A stretch of DNA of 64,000 bases, taken from assembly GCF_003634635.1 (NCBI RefSeq), contig NZ_RBJB01000002.1, positions 1,143,020 to 1,207,019 of the forward strand, read 5' to 3'. The position numbers and the translations under genes are program-made. This DNA is from Marinobacter nauticus. GTDB lineage: Bacteria; Pseudomonadota; Gammaproteobacteria; Pseudomonadales; Oleiphilaceae. The notes under the pieces were generated by a model. The model was not told the DNA's origin. It worked only from the letters and a program-made list of their open reading frames with translations, and made no database searches. Shown here in pieces: positions 1 through 9,598 of the stretch (positions are counted from its first letter, which is position 1; every line of letters begins with the position of its first letter).

Positions 1-480
1 GCGATCAAAGTCAGTGATAAACGAGAGCCAGCGGCCAAAGCCATCCCGGGACCGGGATGGGTTGAAAATACGCACGCGGATATTGGCATGGGCATCCAGG
101 AGGGCGAACAGGGATTCCTTGCCAGCGACGTTTATATCGTCCAACAGCAGGCGAATCACCACTCCGCGATCCGCGGCCGCAACCAAGCGGCTGGCCAGGT
201 AGCGGCCGCTGTCATCGTCGTTCCAGATGTAATACTGGGCGTCGATGCGCTGGCTGGCAGTCTCGATCAGTGCGGCCCGGGCCAGAAAGGCATCCTGGCC
301 TGTGTTCAGCAGTTTTACCGCCGGCAACCCGGCGCCGACCCGCTCTTCGCTCTGTGCCTGCAGAAAAGCGTCTGGCTCCGAGGCGACCGGTATTGCCGGC
401 CCGTGTTCCATCGGCTTGATCCCTCCTGCACAGCCAGCAAGGACAACCAGGGATATCAGGGTCAATAACCTTCTGATCAT
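1..480 (-). CDS. Phospholipase D-like lipoprotein (partial, C-terminus outside window)
   Basis: Reverse-strand reading frame of 160 codons that starts with ATG at 480 and is still open at base 1, so only the N-terminal part is present. The first ~20 residues form a lipoprotein signal ending in a lipobox (VVLAGC). About 75 residues in comes IETASQRIDAQYYIWNDD, typical of the first half of PLD-family proteins (cardiolipin synthase ClsC/YmdC-like), followed by a stretch like RLLLDDIN. The HKD catalytic motifs would lie beyond the window edge and are not visible. By family it would act on phospholipids at the cell envelope. The exact substrate cannot be told. Confidence 0.75.
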   Translation of the reverse strand, partial: MIRRLLTLISLVVLAGCAGGIKPMEHGPAIPVASEPDAFLQAQSEERVGAGLPAVKLLNTGQDAFLARAALIETASQRIDAQYYIWNDDDSGRYLASRLVAAADRGVVIRLLLDDINVAGKESLFALLDAHANIRVRIFNPSRSRDGFGRWLSFITDFDR

Positions 481-520
481 CGGGTTCCCTTCTCGGCTGC
501 CTTTGAGCAATGGTTGCTCC

Positions 521-1384
521 TTATCTGAGAATAACCAGCGGCTTGTGCGCGGTTTTCAGCATGGTGGTTGTTGTACTGCCCACCAGAAACTGGCGGATTC
601 GCGAGTGGCCGTAAGCGCCCATCACCAGAATGTCGATGCCGTGCTCTTCCTGATAGGCGTGCAGCGTGGGCTCCACATCGCCAGCGCGGATAGCCAGCGT
701 GATCTCAACCCCGAGGCCTTCCAGAATTTTTTCCGCCTTTTTCAGCTGCTCCCAACGATCAGCCGTGTCCGCCCCAACCATCACCAGGTGCAGGGGCATA
801 CCCCGTAACACCGGGCTGGCCGCAATCATCTCAATGCCCTTGAAGGCCGTCGCACTGCCATCAAAGGCAACCATGGCGCTTTTCGGCTCGCGGTATTCAT
901 CCGGCACCAGCAGAATTGGCCGGTGCACACTACGGATCACGGTCTCAAGCTGGCTACCGATGTGCACATCCCGATCGGAACTGCTTTCACCGTGCAACCC
1001 CATCACGAATAGCCGGGTTTCTTTTTCCAGCGCGGTCAGGGCCTCGGCCAGGTTGTCATGGCGCTGGCGCTTGACTGTCTCGCCAATACCCGCGGCTTTT
1101 ACCCTGGCCTCTGCTTCGTCCAGCATGTGGTGGCCATGCTCCAGGGCAAGCTTGGAACGCTTACGGTCCAGCTCCGCCAGCTCATCCAGCAATTGCTCGC
1201 GGCTGCCAAGGCCGATGCTGCCAGCCAGATCCGGTTCGGCCGGATACCGTTCTTCATCCAGAACATGCAGCAGCATCAGCGGCGTGTCCATGTGGCGGCT
1301 GGCCCAGGCGGCAAAATCGCACACTGCAGGGGCGGCCCGGGAACCGTCAATACACGCCACAATTCTCAACTTGTCTGCCGTCAT
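521..1384 (-). CDS. Tandem universal stress protein (UspA family)
   Basis: About 287 residues comprising two Usp domains (roughly 1-140 and 150-287). The second ends with the nucleotide-binding pattern G-x2-G-x9-G-S (GAYGHSRIRQFLVGST); the first has a similar but one-residue-longer version. Universal stress proteins of this type are cytoplasmic and bind ATP. I chose the ATG at 1384, preceded by GAGG at five bases, because the Usp fold starts right there. An in-frame ATG at 1459 would add 25 low-complexity residues and would start one base after the stop of the SulP gene. The gene is therefore very likely cotranscribed with that transporter. Confidence 0.88.
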   Translation of the reverse strand: MTADKLRIVACIDGSRAAPAVCDFAAWASRHMDTPLMLLHVLDEERYPAEPDLAGSIGLGSREQLLDELAELDRKRSKLALEHGHHMLDEAEARVKAAGIGETVKRQRHDNLAEALTALEKETRLFVMGLHGESSSDRDVHIGSQLETVIRSVHRPILLVPDEYREPKSAMVAFDGSATAFKGIEMIAASPVLRGMPLHLVMVGADTADRWEQLKKAEKILEGLGVEITLAIRAGDVEPTLHAYQEEHGIDILVMGAYGHSRIRQFLVGSTTTTMLKTAHKPLVILR

Positions 1385-1460
1385 AGCTGCCTCGCCTTGC
1401 GCCTGATTCTGGCTGTTATTATTGCTGCGAATGTCAGAGTTTTCTTTGGTCTGAGTCATA

Positions 1461-2948
1461 TCAGTGCCCCATCAGCTGGTCAACGGCGTCGGGCTTGTCG
1501 TGCACCCCGAAGCGGTCAACGATGGTGGCACTGGCCTCATTCAGGCCAATCACTTCTACATCCGCACCCTCTCGGCGGAACTTGATCACCGCCTTGTCCA
1601 GCGCGCCAACGGCGGTAATGTCCCAGAAGTGCGCGCGGCTGAGGTCTATCACAACATTATCTACCGCTTCCTTGAAGTCAAAGGATTCCAGGAATTTTTC
1701 CGAGGAACTGAAGAATACCTGGCCCACCACGGTATAGCGACGGGTGTCCGTTGCCTCGTCCAGCTCGGAGGTCACCAGCATGTAATGGCCAACCTTGTTG
1801 GCGAAGAACAGAGCCGCCAGCAGCACACCGGCCAGTACGCCGAAAGCCAGGTTATGGGTGGCGACCACCACAATAACCGTCACCAGCATCACGATATTGG
1901 TGGACAATGGGTGCTCCCTGAGATTACGGATGGAATCCCAGCTAAAGGTACCGATGGAGACCATAATCATCACGGCCACCAGGGCGGCCATCGGAATCTG
2001 CACCAGCCACTTGTCGAGCACCAGCACCAGAATCAGCAGAAAGACACCGGCCGTGAGCGTGGATAAACGTGTGCGACCACCGGATTTCACGTTGATGATG
2101 GACTGACCGATCATCGCGCAGCCGGCCATGCCGCCCAGCAAGCCGGAACCAATATTGGCAATGCCCTGGCCCTTGCACTCGCGGTTACGGTCGCTGGTAG
2201 TGTCCGTCAGCTCATCGACAATCGTCGCCGTCATCAAGGATTCCAGCAGCCCTACCACGGCAAGACCGAGTGAGTAGGGCAGGATGATCATCAGGGTTTC
2301 CAGCGTCAGCGGTACGTCTGGCCACAGAAAAATCGGCAAGGTATCCGGCAATTCACCCATATCACCTACGGTACGAATATCCAGCCCCATAACCATGGAG
2401 ACAATGGTCAAACCGACGATGCAAACCAGCGGAGACGGAATCAACTTGCCCACAGTGGGTATCAGCGGGAAGAGATAGATAATAGCCAGACCAGCGGCGG
2501 TCATGGCGTAGACATGCCAGGTCACATTGGTGAGTTCCGGCAACTGGGCCATAAAAATCAGGATGGCCAGAGCGTTCACGAAACCGGTCACCACTGAACG
2601 GGATACAAACCGCATCAAGCCGCCCAGTTTCAGGTAGCCGGCGGCAATCTGGATCACACCGGTCAGCAGGGTTGCCGCCAGCAGGTATTGCAGCCCATGC
2701 TCTTTCACCAGCGTCACCATCAGCAGCGCCATGGCGCCGGTGGCCGCCGAGATCATTCCCGGGCGGCCACCTACAAAGGCAATAATCACGGCAATACAGA
2801 AGGAGGCATACAAGCCCACTTTCGGGTCAACCCCGGCAATGATAGAGAAGGCAATCGCCTCCGGAATCAGTGCCAGCGCAACCACGGTTCCGGCGAGTAA
2901 GTCGCCACGGATGTTCGAAAACCAGTTCTGCTTGAGTGCGTTTGTCAT
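1461..2948 (-). CDS. SulP-family anion transporter with STAS domain
   Basis: Inner-membrane transporter of about 495 residues. The N-terminal ~380 residues are hydrophobic with 10-12 predicted spans and the SulP-typical opening [20 protein letters not shown]. The last ~100 residues form a cytoplasmic STAS domain ([20 protein letters not shown]). SulP members carry sulfate, bicarbonate or other anions in exchange or with Na+; the close pairing with a universal stress protein is often seen in SulP genes proposed to carry bicarbonate, but the substrate is not readable here. Start uncertain: ATG at 2948 fits the family N-terminus, a TTG at 2969 is an alternative, and neither has a clear ribosome-binding site. 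Confidence 0.88.
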   Translation of the reverse strand: MTNALKQNWFSNIRGDLLAGTVVALALIPEAIAFSIIAGVDPKVGLYASFCIAVIIAFVGGRPGMISAATGAMALLMVTLVKEHGLQYLLAATLLTGVIQIAAGYLKLGGLMRFVSRSVVTGFVNALAILIFMAQLPELTNVTWHVYAMTAAGLAIIYLFPLIPTVGKLIPSPLVCIVGLTIVSMVMGLDIRTVGDMGELPDTLPIFLWPDVPLTLETLMIILPYSLGLAVVGLLESLMTATIVDELTDTTSDRNRECKGQGIANIGSGLLGGMAGCAMIGQSIINVKSGGRTRLSTLTAGVFLLILVLVLDKWLVQIPMAALVAVMIMVSIGTFSWDSIRNLREHPLSTNIVMLVTVIVVVATHNLAFGVLAGVLLAALFFANKVGHYMLVTSELDEATDTRRYTVVGQVFFSSSEKFLESFDFKEAVDNVVIDLSRAHFWDITAVGALDKAVIKFRREGADVEVIGLNEASATIVDRFGVHDKPDAVDQLMGH

Positions 2949-3117
2949 GGTCAGGGGTGTCGCTTTCAATTCCTGGGGATATCAGATCGGGGCCGCGAAG
3001 GGTACCAGAAACCGTCCTGAAAGTATGGCCAGACTGGCCATCCAGACAGACCGGGGGTGCCGCCGGGGCCGCTAATTGCCTAGAATGCGTTTAAATAATC
3101 TTTGTGGTGACAAGTAC

Positions 3118-4398
3118 ATGGACGATGTAGCAAGCCAGTTCCTAAACGCCAACCAGACCACCATCAATCTGGCCGTGGCCTTGCTGCTCGGGGCCATCAT
3201 TGGCCTGGAGCGGGGCTGGGATGCCCGGGAGCAGAAATCCGGGGAACGCATTGCCGGTATCCGCACCTTCTCACTGGTCGGGCTGTTGGGCGGTATTGCC
3301 GCCGTATTGTCAGAGCAGATTACCCCCTGGGCCTTTCCGGTATTGCTACTCAGTGTAGTGGCCATGGGGCTGGTGGCCTACAGCGAGCGCCTGGAACACA
3401 TCCGCAATTTCAGCATTACCGGCATGGTCGGCATGTTGCTGACCTTCTGTTTCGGCGCTGTTGCCGTGGCGGTGGATCCGGTGATCGCCACCGCTGCTGC
3501 GGTGGTCACCGCCATCATTCTGGACAACAAGGAAGAAATCCACGGCTGGGTGCACAAGCTTCAGGCCAGCGAACTCGACGCTGCCCTTAAACTGCTTTTG
3601 ATCTCGGTGGTGATGCTACCTCTGCTGCCAAACGAGGCCATGGGCCCGGGTGGCGTGCTCAACCCCCGGGAAATCTGGTGGATGGTGGTGATGATCGCCT
3701 CCATCTCATTTGTCGGTTACTTTGCCATCCGGGTCGCCGGGGCCCGCAAAGGCATTCTGTTCACCAGCCTGTTTGCCGGGCTGAGTTCATCTACCGCCCT
3801 GAGCCTGCACTTCGCCCGGCAATCGGCGAAAAATCCCGACTTCAGCCCGCAGTTTGCTGCCGGCATCCTGATTGCCTGCGGCACCATGTTCCCCCGGATT
3901 CTGGTTTATTGCCTGGTCATCAACAAGGCACTGCTGCCCAGCCTGATCTGGCCGGTCGCCATGATGACCACCCTCCTCTACGTGCCCGCGCTGATCATTT
4001 GGCGCCGCAACGCCCGGCAACTGCAGGTGAGCCAGCCCACCATGAACCAGAACCCGCTGGATCTCTCTTCCGCACTGGCGTTCGGTTTCTTGCTGACCGC
4101 CATTCTGTTACTGGGGGAATTCCTCAAGAATGCCTTTGGCGATGTCGGCATTTACGCCCTGGCCGCCACCTCTGGCGTGGCGGATGTCGATGCCATCACC
4201 CTGTCTCTTACCCGGATGTCCAACGATGGCCTGGGCATGGATGCAGCCGTGCTGGGGATTGTCATCGCGGCAGCGGTGAATAATCTGGTGAAATCGGGCA
4301 TCGCCTGGAGTATCGGCAACCGACAAACCGGTCTGCTGGTGGCTGGCCCGATGGTGTTATCTCTGGCCGCAGGCCTGTTGGTGGCCTGGCTGCAATAA
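3118..4398 (+). CDS. MgtC/SapB-DUF4010 family membrane protein
   Basis: About 426 residues, almost wholly hydrophobic. The N-terminal third matches the MgtC/SapB family (LLGAIIGLERGWDAREQKSG, then a Gly-rich span); the remainder fits the DUF4010 domain with several further spans and conserved polar residues (SGVADVDAITLSLTRMS). The function of these proteins is not settled; MgtC relatives are linked to Mg2+ limitation and ATP synthase control. I place the start at the ATG at 3118; a TTG at 3076 in the same frame would add 14 residues unlike the family. Divergent from the SulP gene and convergent, with a four-base gap, with alkB. Confidence 0.85.
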   Translation: MDDVASQFLNANQTTINLAVALLLGAIIGLERGWDAREQKSGERIAGIRTFSLVGLLGGIAAVLSEQITPWAFPVLLLSVVAMGLVAYSERLEHIRNFSITGMVGMLLTFCFGAVAVAVDPVIATAAAVVTAIILDNKEEIHGWVHKLQASELDAALKLLLISVVMLPLLPNEAMGPGGVLNPREIWWMVVMIASISFVGYFAIRVAGARKGILFTSLFAGLSSSTALSLHFARQSAKNPDFSPQFAAGILIACGTMFPRILVYCLVINKALLPSLIWPVAMMTTLLYVPALIIWRRNARQLQVSQPTMNQNPLDLSSALAFGFLLTAILLLGEFLKNAFGDVGIYALAATSGVADVDAITLSLTRMSNDGLGMDAAVLGIVIAAAVNNLVKSGIAWSIGNRQTGLLVAGPMVLSLAAGLLVAWLQ

Positions 4399-4402
4399 GG
4401 TT

Positions 4403-5053
4403 TCAGCCAGCCTTACGGAAGGTCAGATTGTAGCGGGCCGAGCCGGTCACCGGGTGTTCACCGGCTTTCAGAGTCAGGACGCCGTGGTAACGCAAACGGG
4501 CCGGGCCGCCCCAGACCACCACATCACCATGTTCCAGCAGAATACGCGCGGGGCGGTCGTTGCGCTTGAGTCCACCAAACTGAAACACAATGGGCAGCCC
4601 CAGGGACACCGACACAATGGGCCAGGCAAAGTCTTTTTCATTCTTATCCTGATGCAGTCCCATTTTGGCCCCTGGCTGATAGCGATTAATCAGGCAGGCA
4701 TCCGGGTCAAAGCCGGTAAATCCCGCTTCCTGGGCCGACTTGCGGGCCAATGAGACAAAGCTATCGGGTATAGCCGGCCACCGAAGCCCGGATAACGGAT
4801 CCTGGGGCTGGTAGCGATACCCTGTCTCGTCAGTCACCCACCCCAGGGGGCCGCAACAGGTCATGGCGGCCGACATCTGATGGCCACCCGGCGTTTTCAT
4901 ATGGCGGAACGGCGCGTGTCGCGTCACCTGATCTATATCTCGCATCAAGGCCTGCTGGTGCTTCACGGCATGACGCCGTAGCACAACCACGCCCTCGTCA
5001 AAGGCTTCCACTGTCGGTTGATCATTCAACCCAGAAAACAGATCTGGCGTCAT
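4403..5053 (-). CDS. alkB: Alpha-ketoglutarate-dependent DNA repair dioxygenase AlkB
   Basis: 216-residue Fe(II)/2-oxoglutarate dioxygenase that removes alkyl lesions from DNA bases. The iron-binding H-x-D is visible (LHQDKNEKDF), with the distal His in the LRYHGV segment, and the 2-oxoglutarate-binding arginines lie in the C-terminal SARYNLTFR motif. Length and motif order match E. coli AlkB. A single gene rather than an ada-alkB operon: the neighbours are unrelated, the HD-GYP gene being divergent on the other side. Confidence 0.93.
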   Translation of the reverse strand: MTPDLFSGLNDQPTVEAFDEGVVVLRRHAVKHQQALMRDIDQVTRHAPFRHMKTPGGHQMSAAMTCCGPLGWVTDETGYRYQPQDPLSGLRWPAIPDSFVSLARKSAQEAGFTGFDPDACLINRYQPGAKMGLHQDKNEKDFAWPIVSVSLGLPIVFQFGGLKRNDRPARILLEHGDVVVWGGPARLRYHGVLTLKAGEHPVTGSARYNLTFRKAG

Positions 5054-5143
5054 AAGCCCCCCGTTTATCTTCTGAAATCAGAATAACGCCCGCAGAGCGT
5101 CTACACTTAGAGAACCCTTCATCCGTCGCTGGATCCCGACGCT

Positions 5144-7960
5144 GTGAGACAGACAAAACCGCCACACAACAAACAGACCGCCCGGGTATCACTGGCATTC
5201 CTGATTGCGTCTGCCATCACCCTGGGAATGCTGATACTGGCCATCACACTGGTGGCCCAGAGTTATCGGGGCATGGAACAGGCCAAGGTCACCGCTGCCG
5301 CCGCCACTGCCCGACAGCTGGCTCTCAGCGTGGACGATCGTATCAATGCCATTACCCAACCGCCGGCTACGGCGCTGGCCTTGTTGCGGCACGCCCCACT
5401 CACCCAGAGTTCCACCCTTGAGCAACGACTGCAACGCCTGCCGGTGATTGCCGATGTGCTCACCAGCAGCGATATTGTCAGTGCGGTATACGCAGGCTAT
5501 GACAATGGCGATTTTTTCCTGTTCCGTAAGATTCGCAGTTCGGGCTCACTCCAGTTTCCGGACGCCCCCGCAAACAGTCGCTATCTGCTGCAAAGCCTGG
5601 AATACCAGGGCAACCTGCGCGAGGGTATCTGGCAATTCTATAACAGCGACCTGGAACTGCTCGAACGCCGCTCGCTGCCGGATTACGACTATGATCCCCG
5701 CCAGCGCCCCTGGTATCAGGCAGCCAGGGCCGGAGATTCGCTTCAGCTATCAGCGCCTTATGTGTTTTTCACCACCCAGGAAACCGGGCTGACCCTGTCT
5801 CAGAGGGCCGCCAGTATCCCGGGTACCGTGCTGGGTGTTGATGTCACCGTGACCGACCTGGGCTCGCAACTGGCGGAGCTGAAACAGACCGCAGGCAGCC
5901 GGCTAGCCATTGTCAGCGCTTCCGGGGAACTGCTTGCAGACGCCGACGGTAACACCGAACCCGATGCCGTGATCCGCCAGGTGCTTGAGCCGGGCACCAA
6001 CCGGGAAATCCGCCGCTTTCAGCAGCAGGGCCGTGACTGGTATGGCATGGCCGAGCAACTTGGAACCCTGCCCGATGAAGCACTCTCCGTAGTTGTCGCC
6101 ATTCCCTCGGATGAACTGCTGGCCGATGTCTGGGCCGCCCTTGCCCGACAGACCGCGATCGCCGGCGCCATAGCGCTTCTGCTGTTGATACTTGGCTGGT
6201 TTATGGGGCGCCAGGTGGGCAAACCCCTTGAACGCCTGACCGACCGGGTCAGCAGCCTCTCCCGCTTCCGCTTTGACACGCCAATCCGCTCGGAGTCCCA
6301 TATCCGGGAAGCCTCGGAACTCAGCATTGCCCTGGATGACATGGCCCGCACCATCCGAAGCTTCCAGAACATCGCCACGGTGCTCAACCGGGGCCAGGAT
6401 CTGAACCAGTTGTTACGCGACATTCTTGATCAGATCATCGCCATCGTCAGCCAGGAACGGGGCGCGATTTACCTGTACAGCAGCCATGAACATAAGCTCG
6501 ACCTGGCTGTTAACCGCGGACTTGAACTGCCCGCCAGCCTGCCAGCCATCAACCAGGCGGCAGACGATAACGAGATCATTCGCCAGCTCAGAAACCACAT
6601 ATCCGGCCACCCGGTGTTTGCCATCCTGCGTAATCGACGCAAGAAACTCATTGGTGCATTGATCATCGAAATGGAAGTGGGCGACCACACCCACCTCAGT
6701 GATGACCTGATTGTTTTCGTGGATGAAATTGCCGGCTCCGCCGCAGTTGCCATCGAAACCCGTGAACTGATCGAAAGCCAGCAGGCCCTGCTCGATGGGT
6801 TTATCCGCCTGGTGGCCAGCGCCATTGATGCCAAGTCGCCCTACACCGGCGGCCATTGCGAGCGGGTGCCCAAGCTCGCCCAGATGATCACGGAGGTGGC
6901 AGAGCAGGCATCAGAAGGGCCTTTTGCCCATTTCCGCATGAACGAAGACGAACGTTACGAATTTCACCTGGCGGCCTGGTTGCACGACTGCGGCAAGATC
7001 ACCAGTCCGGAATATGTGGTCGACAAAGCCGTAAAGCTGGAAACCATCTACAACCGCATCCACGAAATCCGGACCCGCTTTGAAATCCTGCACCGGGATG
7101 CCGAGATCCGTTACCTTCAAGCCTGCCTGAATGGAGAAGACCCGACCGAGGCTGCCCGTTACAGAGATGAGGCTCAGGCACAATTGCAGGCTGACTTTGG
7201 CTTCCTGGCAAACGCCAATGTGGGCAGTGAGTCCATGTCGGACGAGGATGTAGCGCGCATTCGCCAGATCGGAGCCCAGACCTGGCAACGCCATTTCAGT
7301 GACCGACTGGGCCTCTCCGGGGATGAGCAGCAAGCCCTGACGGGTTCTCCGGAAGCGGCACTGCCCGCCACCGAGCCACTGCTGGCAGACAAACCCTGGC
7401 ATATTCGCACCTGGGGCGACCGGGTGCCTCCGGTCCAGCGGGACGACCCGCGCAATCTCTGGGGCTTTGACATGAAGCTGCCTGAGTATGCCTACAACCG
7501 GGGAGAACTCCACAATCTGACCATCCAGTACGGCACCCTGACGGAAGAAGAGCGCTTCCGTATCAACGAACACATCGTGCAGACCATCTGCATGCTGGAT
7601 GCCCTGCCCCTGCCAGACCGTCTGGCCCGTGTGCCCCGGCTGGCCGGCACCCACCACGAGCGTATGGACGGCAAGGGCTACCCCTTCGGCCTGAGCGGTG
7701 AGGACATGAGCATTCCCGAGAAAATCATGGCCGTGGCTGACATCTTCGAGGCGCTGACCGCCGTGGATCGCCCTTACAAGCAGGGCAAGACACTGTCTGA
7801 AGCGCTGAACATCATGGATAAAATGACCAGACAGGGCCATATAGACCGGGACGTATTCCTGCTCTTCGTACGCTCCGGAACCTATCGGCGCTACGGCGCT
7901 CAGCACCTGAAGGCCGAGCAGATTGATGCCGTGGATGAAAGCCTGTTCATGAAGCCCTGA
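5144..7960 (+). CDS. Membrane sensor HD-GYP phosphodiesterase (dCache-HAMP-GAF-HD-GYP)
   Basis: 938 residues starting with GTG. Order: transmembrane segment (~18-40), periplasmic Cache-like sensor (~45-330), second transmembrane segment (~335-352), HAMP (~353-405), GAF-like domain (~410-540), then an HD-GYP domain. The HD motif (WLHDCGKI) is near residue 612 and the second half (HHERMDGKGYP) near 844, so the metal ligands and GYP triplet are intact and it should hydrolyse cyclic di-GMP. The HD and GYP halves are separated by about 200 residues, much more than in a canonical HD-GYP. The ligand is unknown. With the GGDEF protein further right it forms part of the local cyclic di-GMP set. Confidence 0.9.
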   Translation: MRQTKPPHNKQTARVSLAFLIASAITLGMLILAITLVAQSYRGMEQAKVTAAAATARQLALSVDDRINAITQPPATALALLRHAPLTQSSTLEQRLQRLPVIADVLTSSDIVSAVYAGYDNGDFFLFRKIRSSGSLQFPDAPANSRYLLQSLEYQGNLREGIWQFYNSDLELLERRSLPDYDYDPRQRPWYQAARAGDSLQLSAPYVFFTTQETGLTLSQRAASIPGTVLGVDVTVTDLGSQLAELKQTAGSRLAIVSASGELLADADGNTEPDAVIRQVLEPGTNREIRRFQQQGRDWYGMAEQLGTLPDEALSVVVAIPSDELLADVWAALARQTAIAGAIALLLLILGWFMGRQVGKPLERLTDRVSSLSRFRFDTPIRSESHIREASELSIALDDMARTIRSFQNIATVLNRGQDLNQLLRDILDQIIAIVSQERGAIYLYSSHEHKLDLAVNRGLELPASLPAINQAADDNEIIRQLRNHISGHPVFAILRNRRKKLIGALIIEMEVGDHTHLSDDLIVFVDEIAGSAAVAIETRELIESQQALLDGFIRLVASAIDAKSPYTGGHCERVPKLAQMITEVAEQASEGPFAHFRMNEDERYEFHLAAWLHDCGKITSPEYVVDKAVKLETIYNRIHEIRTRFEILHRDAEIRYLQACLNGEDPTEAARYRDEAQAQLQADFGFLANANVGSESMSDEDVARIRQIGAQTWQRHFSDRLGLSGDEQQALTGSPEAALPATEPLLADKPWHIRTWGDRVPPVQRDDPRNLWGFDMKLPEYAYNRGELHNLTIQYGTLTEEERFRINEHIVQTICMLDALPLPDRLARVPRLAGTHHERMDGKGYPFGLSGEDMSIPEKIMAVADIFEALTAVDRPYKQGKTLSEALNIMDKMTRQGHIDRDVFLLFVRSGTYRRYGAQHLKAEQIDAVDESLFMKP

Positions 7961-8009
7961 CCAAAAACACGTATATTCTCAGGACTGTTTACTCAACGAA
8001 GGATAGAGA

Positions 8010-8792
8010 ATGCTGTTCGCAATCATTTTTGGCGGTCTGATCGGTTATGCCTTTGGTCGATTCCCCGGCTTTCTGGTTGGCGCAGCCATTGGTGCGTTCC
8101 TGTTCCAGCGCATGAAAAGCCGACTGCTGGGCAAGCTTCAGGGGCTGCAGGCCGGTTTCATTGAATCCGTGTTCGCGGTGATGGGCGCCCTGTGCAAGGC
8201 CGATGGTGTGGTCTCACGGGATGAGATTCAGATGGCAGAGGCCATGTTCGTTCGCTTTCGCCTGAACGAATCCCAGAAAGCCATGGCCAAGGAAGCGTTC
8301 AACCGTGGTAAAGCATCGGACTTCGACCTGGACGCCGAACTCCAGCGCTTCATGCAGGCTTCCGGCCGCCAGCCGGTACTGTTGCAGATGTTTCTGCAGG
8401 TACAGGTGTCTGCGGTTGCCGCAGACGGGCAGGTGCATCCGGCCGAGCACGAAATGCTGGTTCGTATCGCCCGTGGGCTGGGGCTGCCGGAAAGTCAGGT
8501 CGACCAGCTTGAAGCTATGCTGCGTGGCGCCCATGCCGGCCAGGCGGGCGGTACCCGCAATTATTCCAGCAGCCAGCAGATCGATGATGCCTACAAGGTT
8601 CTTGGCGTCTCGCCAGAGGCCTCAGACGCCGAGATCAAGCGCGCTTACCGCAAACTGATGAGTGAAAACCACCCGGACAAACTCGCCGGACGCGGCTTGC
8701 CGGAAAGTATGCGGGAAATGGCGGAAGAACGAACCCGTGAAATCAGCCACGCTTACGACGTGATCAAGGAAGCGCGGAACAAAGCATCCTGA
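8010..8792 (+). CDS. djlA: DnaJ-like membrane co-chaperone DjlA
   Basis: 260 residues. A Gly-rich N-terminal membrane anchor (~1-32) is followed by a TerB-like helical domain (~50-170) and a C-terminal J-domain (~195-260) with the HPD tripeptide near residue 220. This arrangement is diagnostic of DjlA, which is anchored by its N-terminus in the inner membrane and stimulates DnaK. ATG preceded by GAAGGATAGAGA. It follows the HD-GYP gene by 49 bases in the same direction and could be cotranscribed. Confidence 0.92.
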   Translation: MLFAIIFGGLIGYAFGRFPGFLVGAAIGAFLFQRMKSRLLGKLQGLQAGFIESVFAVMGALCKADGVVSRDEIQMAEAMFVRFRLNESQKAMAKEAFNRGKASDFDLDAELQRFMQASGRQPVLLQMFLQVQVSAVAADGQVHPAEHEMLVRIARGLGLPESQVDQLEAMLRGAHAGQAGGTRNYSSSQQIDDAYKVLGVSPEASDAEIKRAYRKLMSENHPDKLAGRGLPESMREMAEERTREISHAYDVIKEARNKAS

Positions 8793-8801
8793 ACCCGACA
8801 G

Positions 8802-9410
8802 TCAGAACCAGCGGGGCACCCGTTTGCAATAGGCCTCGTACTGTTCATCAAAACGCCTGGCCAGGGCTTTCTCTTCCTCCCTGGCCTGGCGCATGATCAC
8901 CAGCACGCCAGTCACCAGGCACACCAGCGAAAACGCGCTGGGCAACGCCAGAAAGAACCCCAACTGCCCCGTCATCACCGCCAGAAACAGCGGGTTCCGG
9001 CTGCGACCAAAAGGCCCCTCGGTCAGCAAATGGCCACTGCCATGGTGGTCATCAATGCCGGAACGCCAGTCCTCATGCATGTAGGCCTGCAGATAGTTCA
9101 CGGCTGTGTAGGAAACCAGCAGAAGCACAGCCCCGGCCAGTAACACCGGCCAGTGGTACAGCAGGGGGAAAACGCCCAACCAGGCGTCCAGATCAACCCA
9201 GATCCTGGCCAGGCAAACCAGCAGAATCGCAGCCCGGAACAGGTTAAAGGTGTGGCGATGCCACCAGGTAGCCGTACCGGCCCTGCCATAATTGATGTGA
9301 GAGAAGCCCAATCGTGAATACAGGCCGAGCGTACGGGCCGCAAACTGCAGGCCAATCATCAGGAAAAAAACGCCGAGAAAAACCCGGACAGCAGGCTCGA
9401 TCAGATCCAT
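8802..9410 (-). CDS. Isoprenylcysteine carboxyl methyltransferase-like membrane protein
   Basis: 202 residues with about five hydrophobic spans. The C-terminal pattern (GPFGRSRNPLFLA, later EEKALARRFDEQYEAYCKRVPRW) is that of bacterial ICMT/PEMT-like integral membrane methyltransferases, where this segment binds S-adenosylmethionine. The bacterial substrate is generally unknown. Convergent with djlA, nine bases apart. Bases 9411-9598 beyond its start hold no gene. Confidence 0.8.
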   Translation of the reverse strand: MDLIEPAVRVFLGVFFLMIGLQFAARTLGLYSRLGFSHINYGRAGTATWWHRHTFNLFRAAILLVCLARIWVDLDAWLGVFPLLYHWPVLLAGAVLLLVSYTAVNYLQAYMHEDWRSGIDDHHGSGHLLTEGPFGRSRNPLFLAVMTGQLGFFLALPSAFSLVCLVTGVLVIMRQAREEEKALARRFDEQYEAYCKRVPRWF

Positions 9411-9598
9411 TATTCATTCTGGTTCAGTAGGTTGGCAAACAGCTTACTGTGCTTGAGGCTGCATTGAAAGAGACACCGATCAATCCTTTGCTGCCATATT
9501 TTGCACCCATTTTGTGACGCCATACCTGAAATGACATATCGTCACGTTTAAGCCTGGGTTATGTTAGTAAGCCTCTGTTTTTGCTTTCAGGAGCCGCC

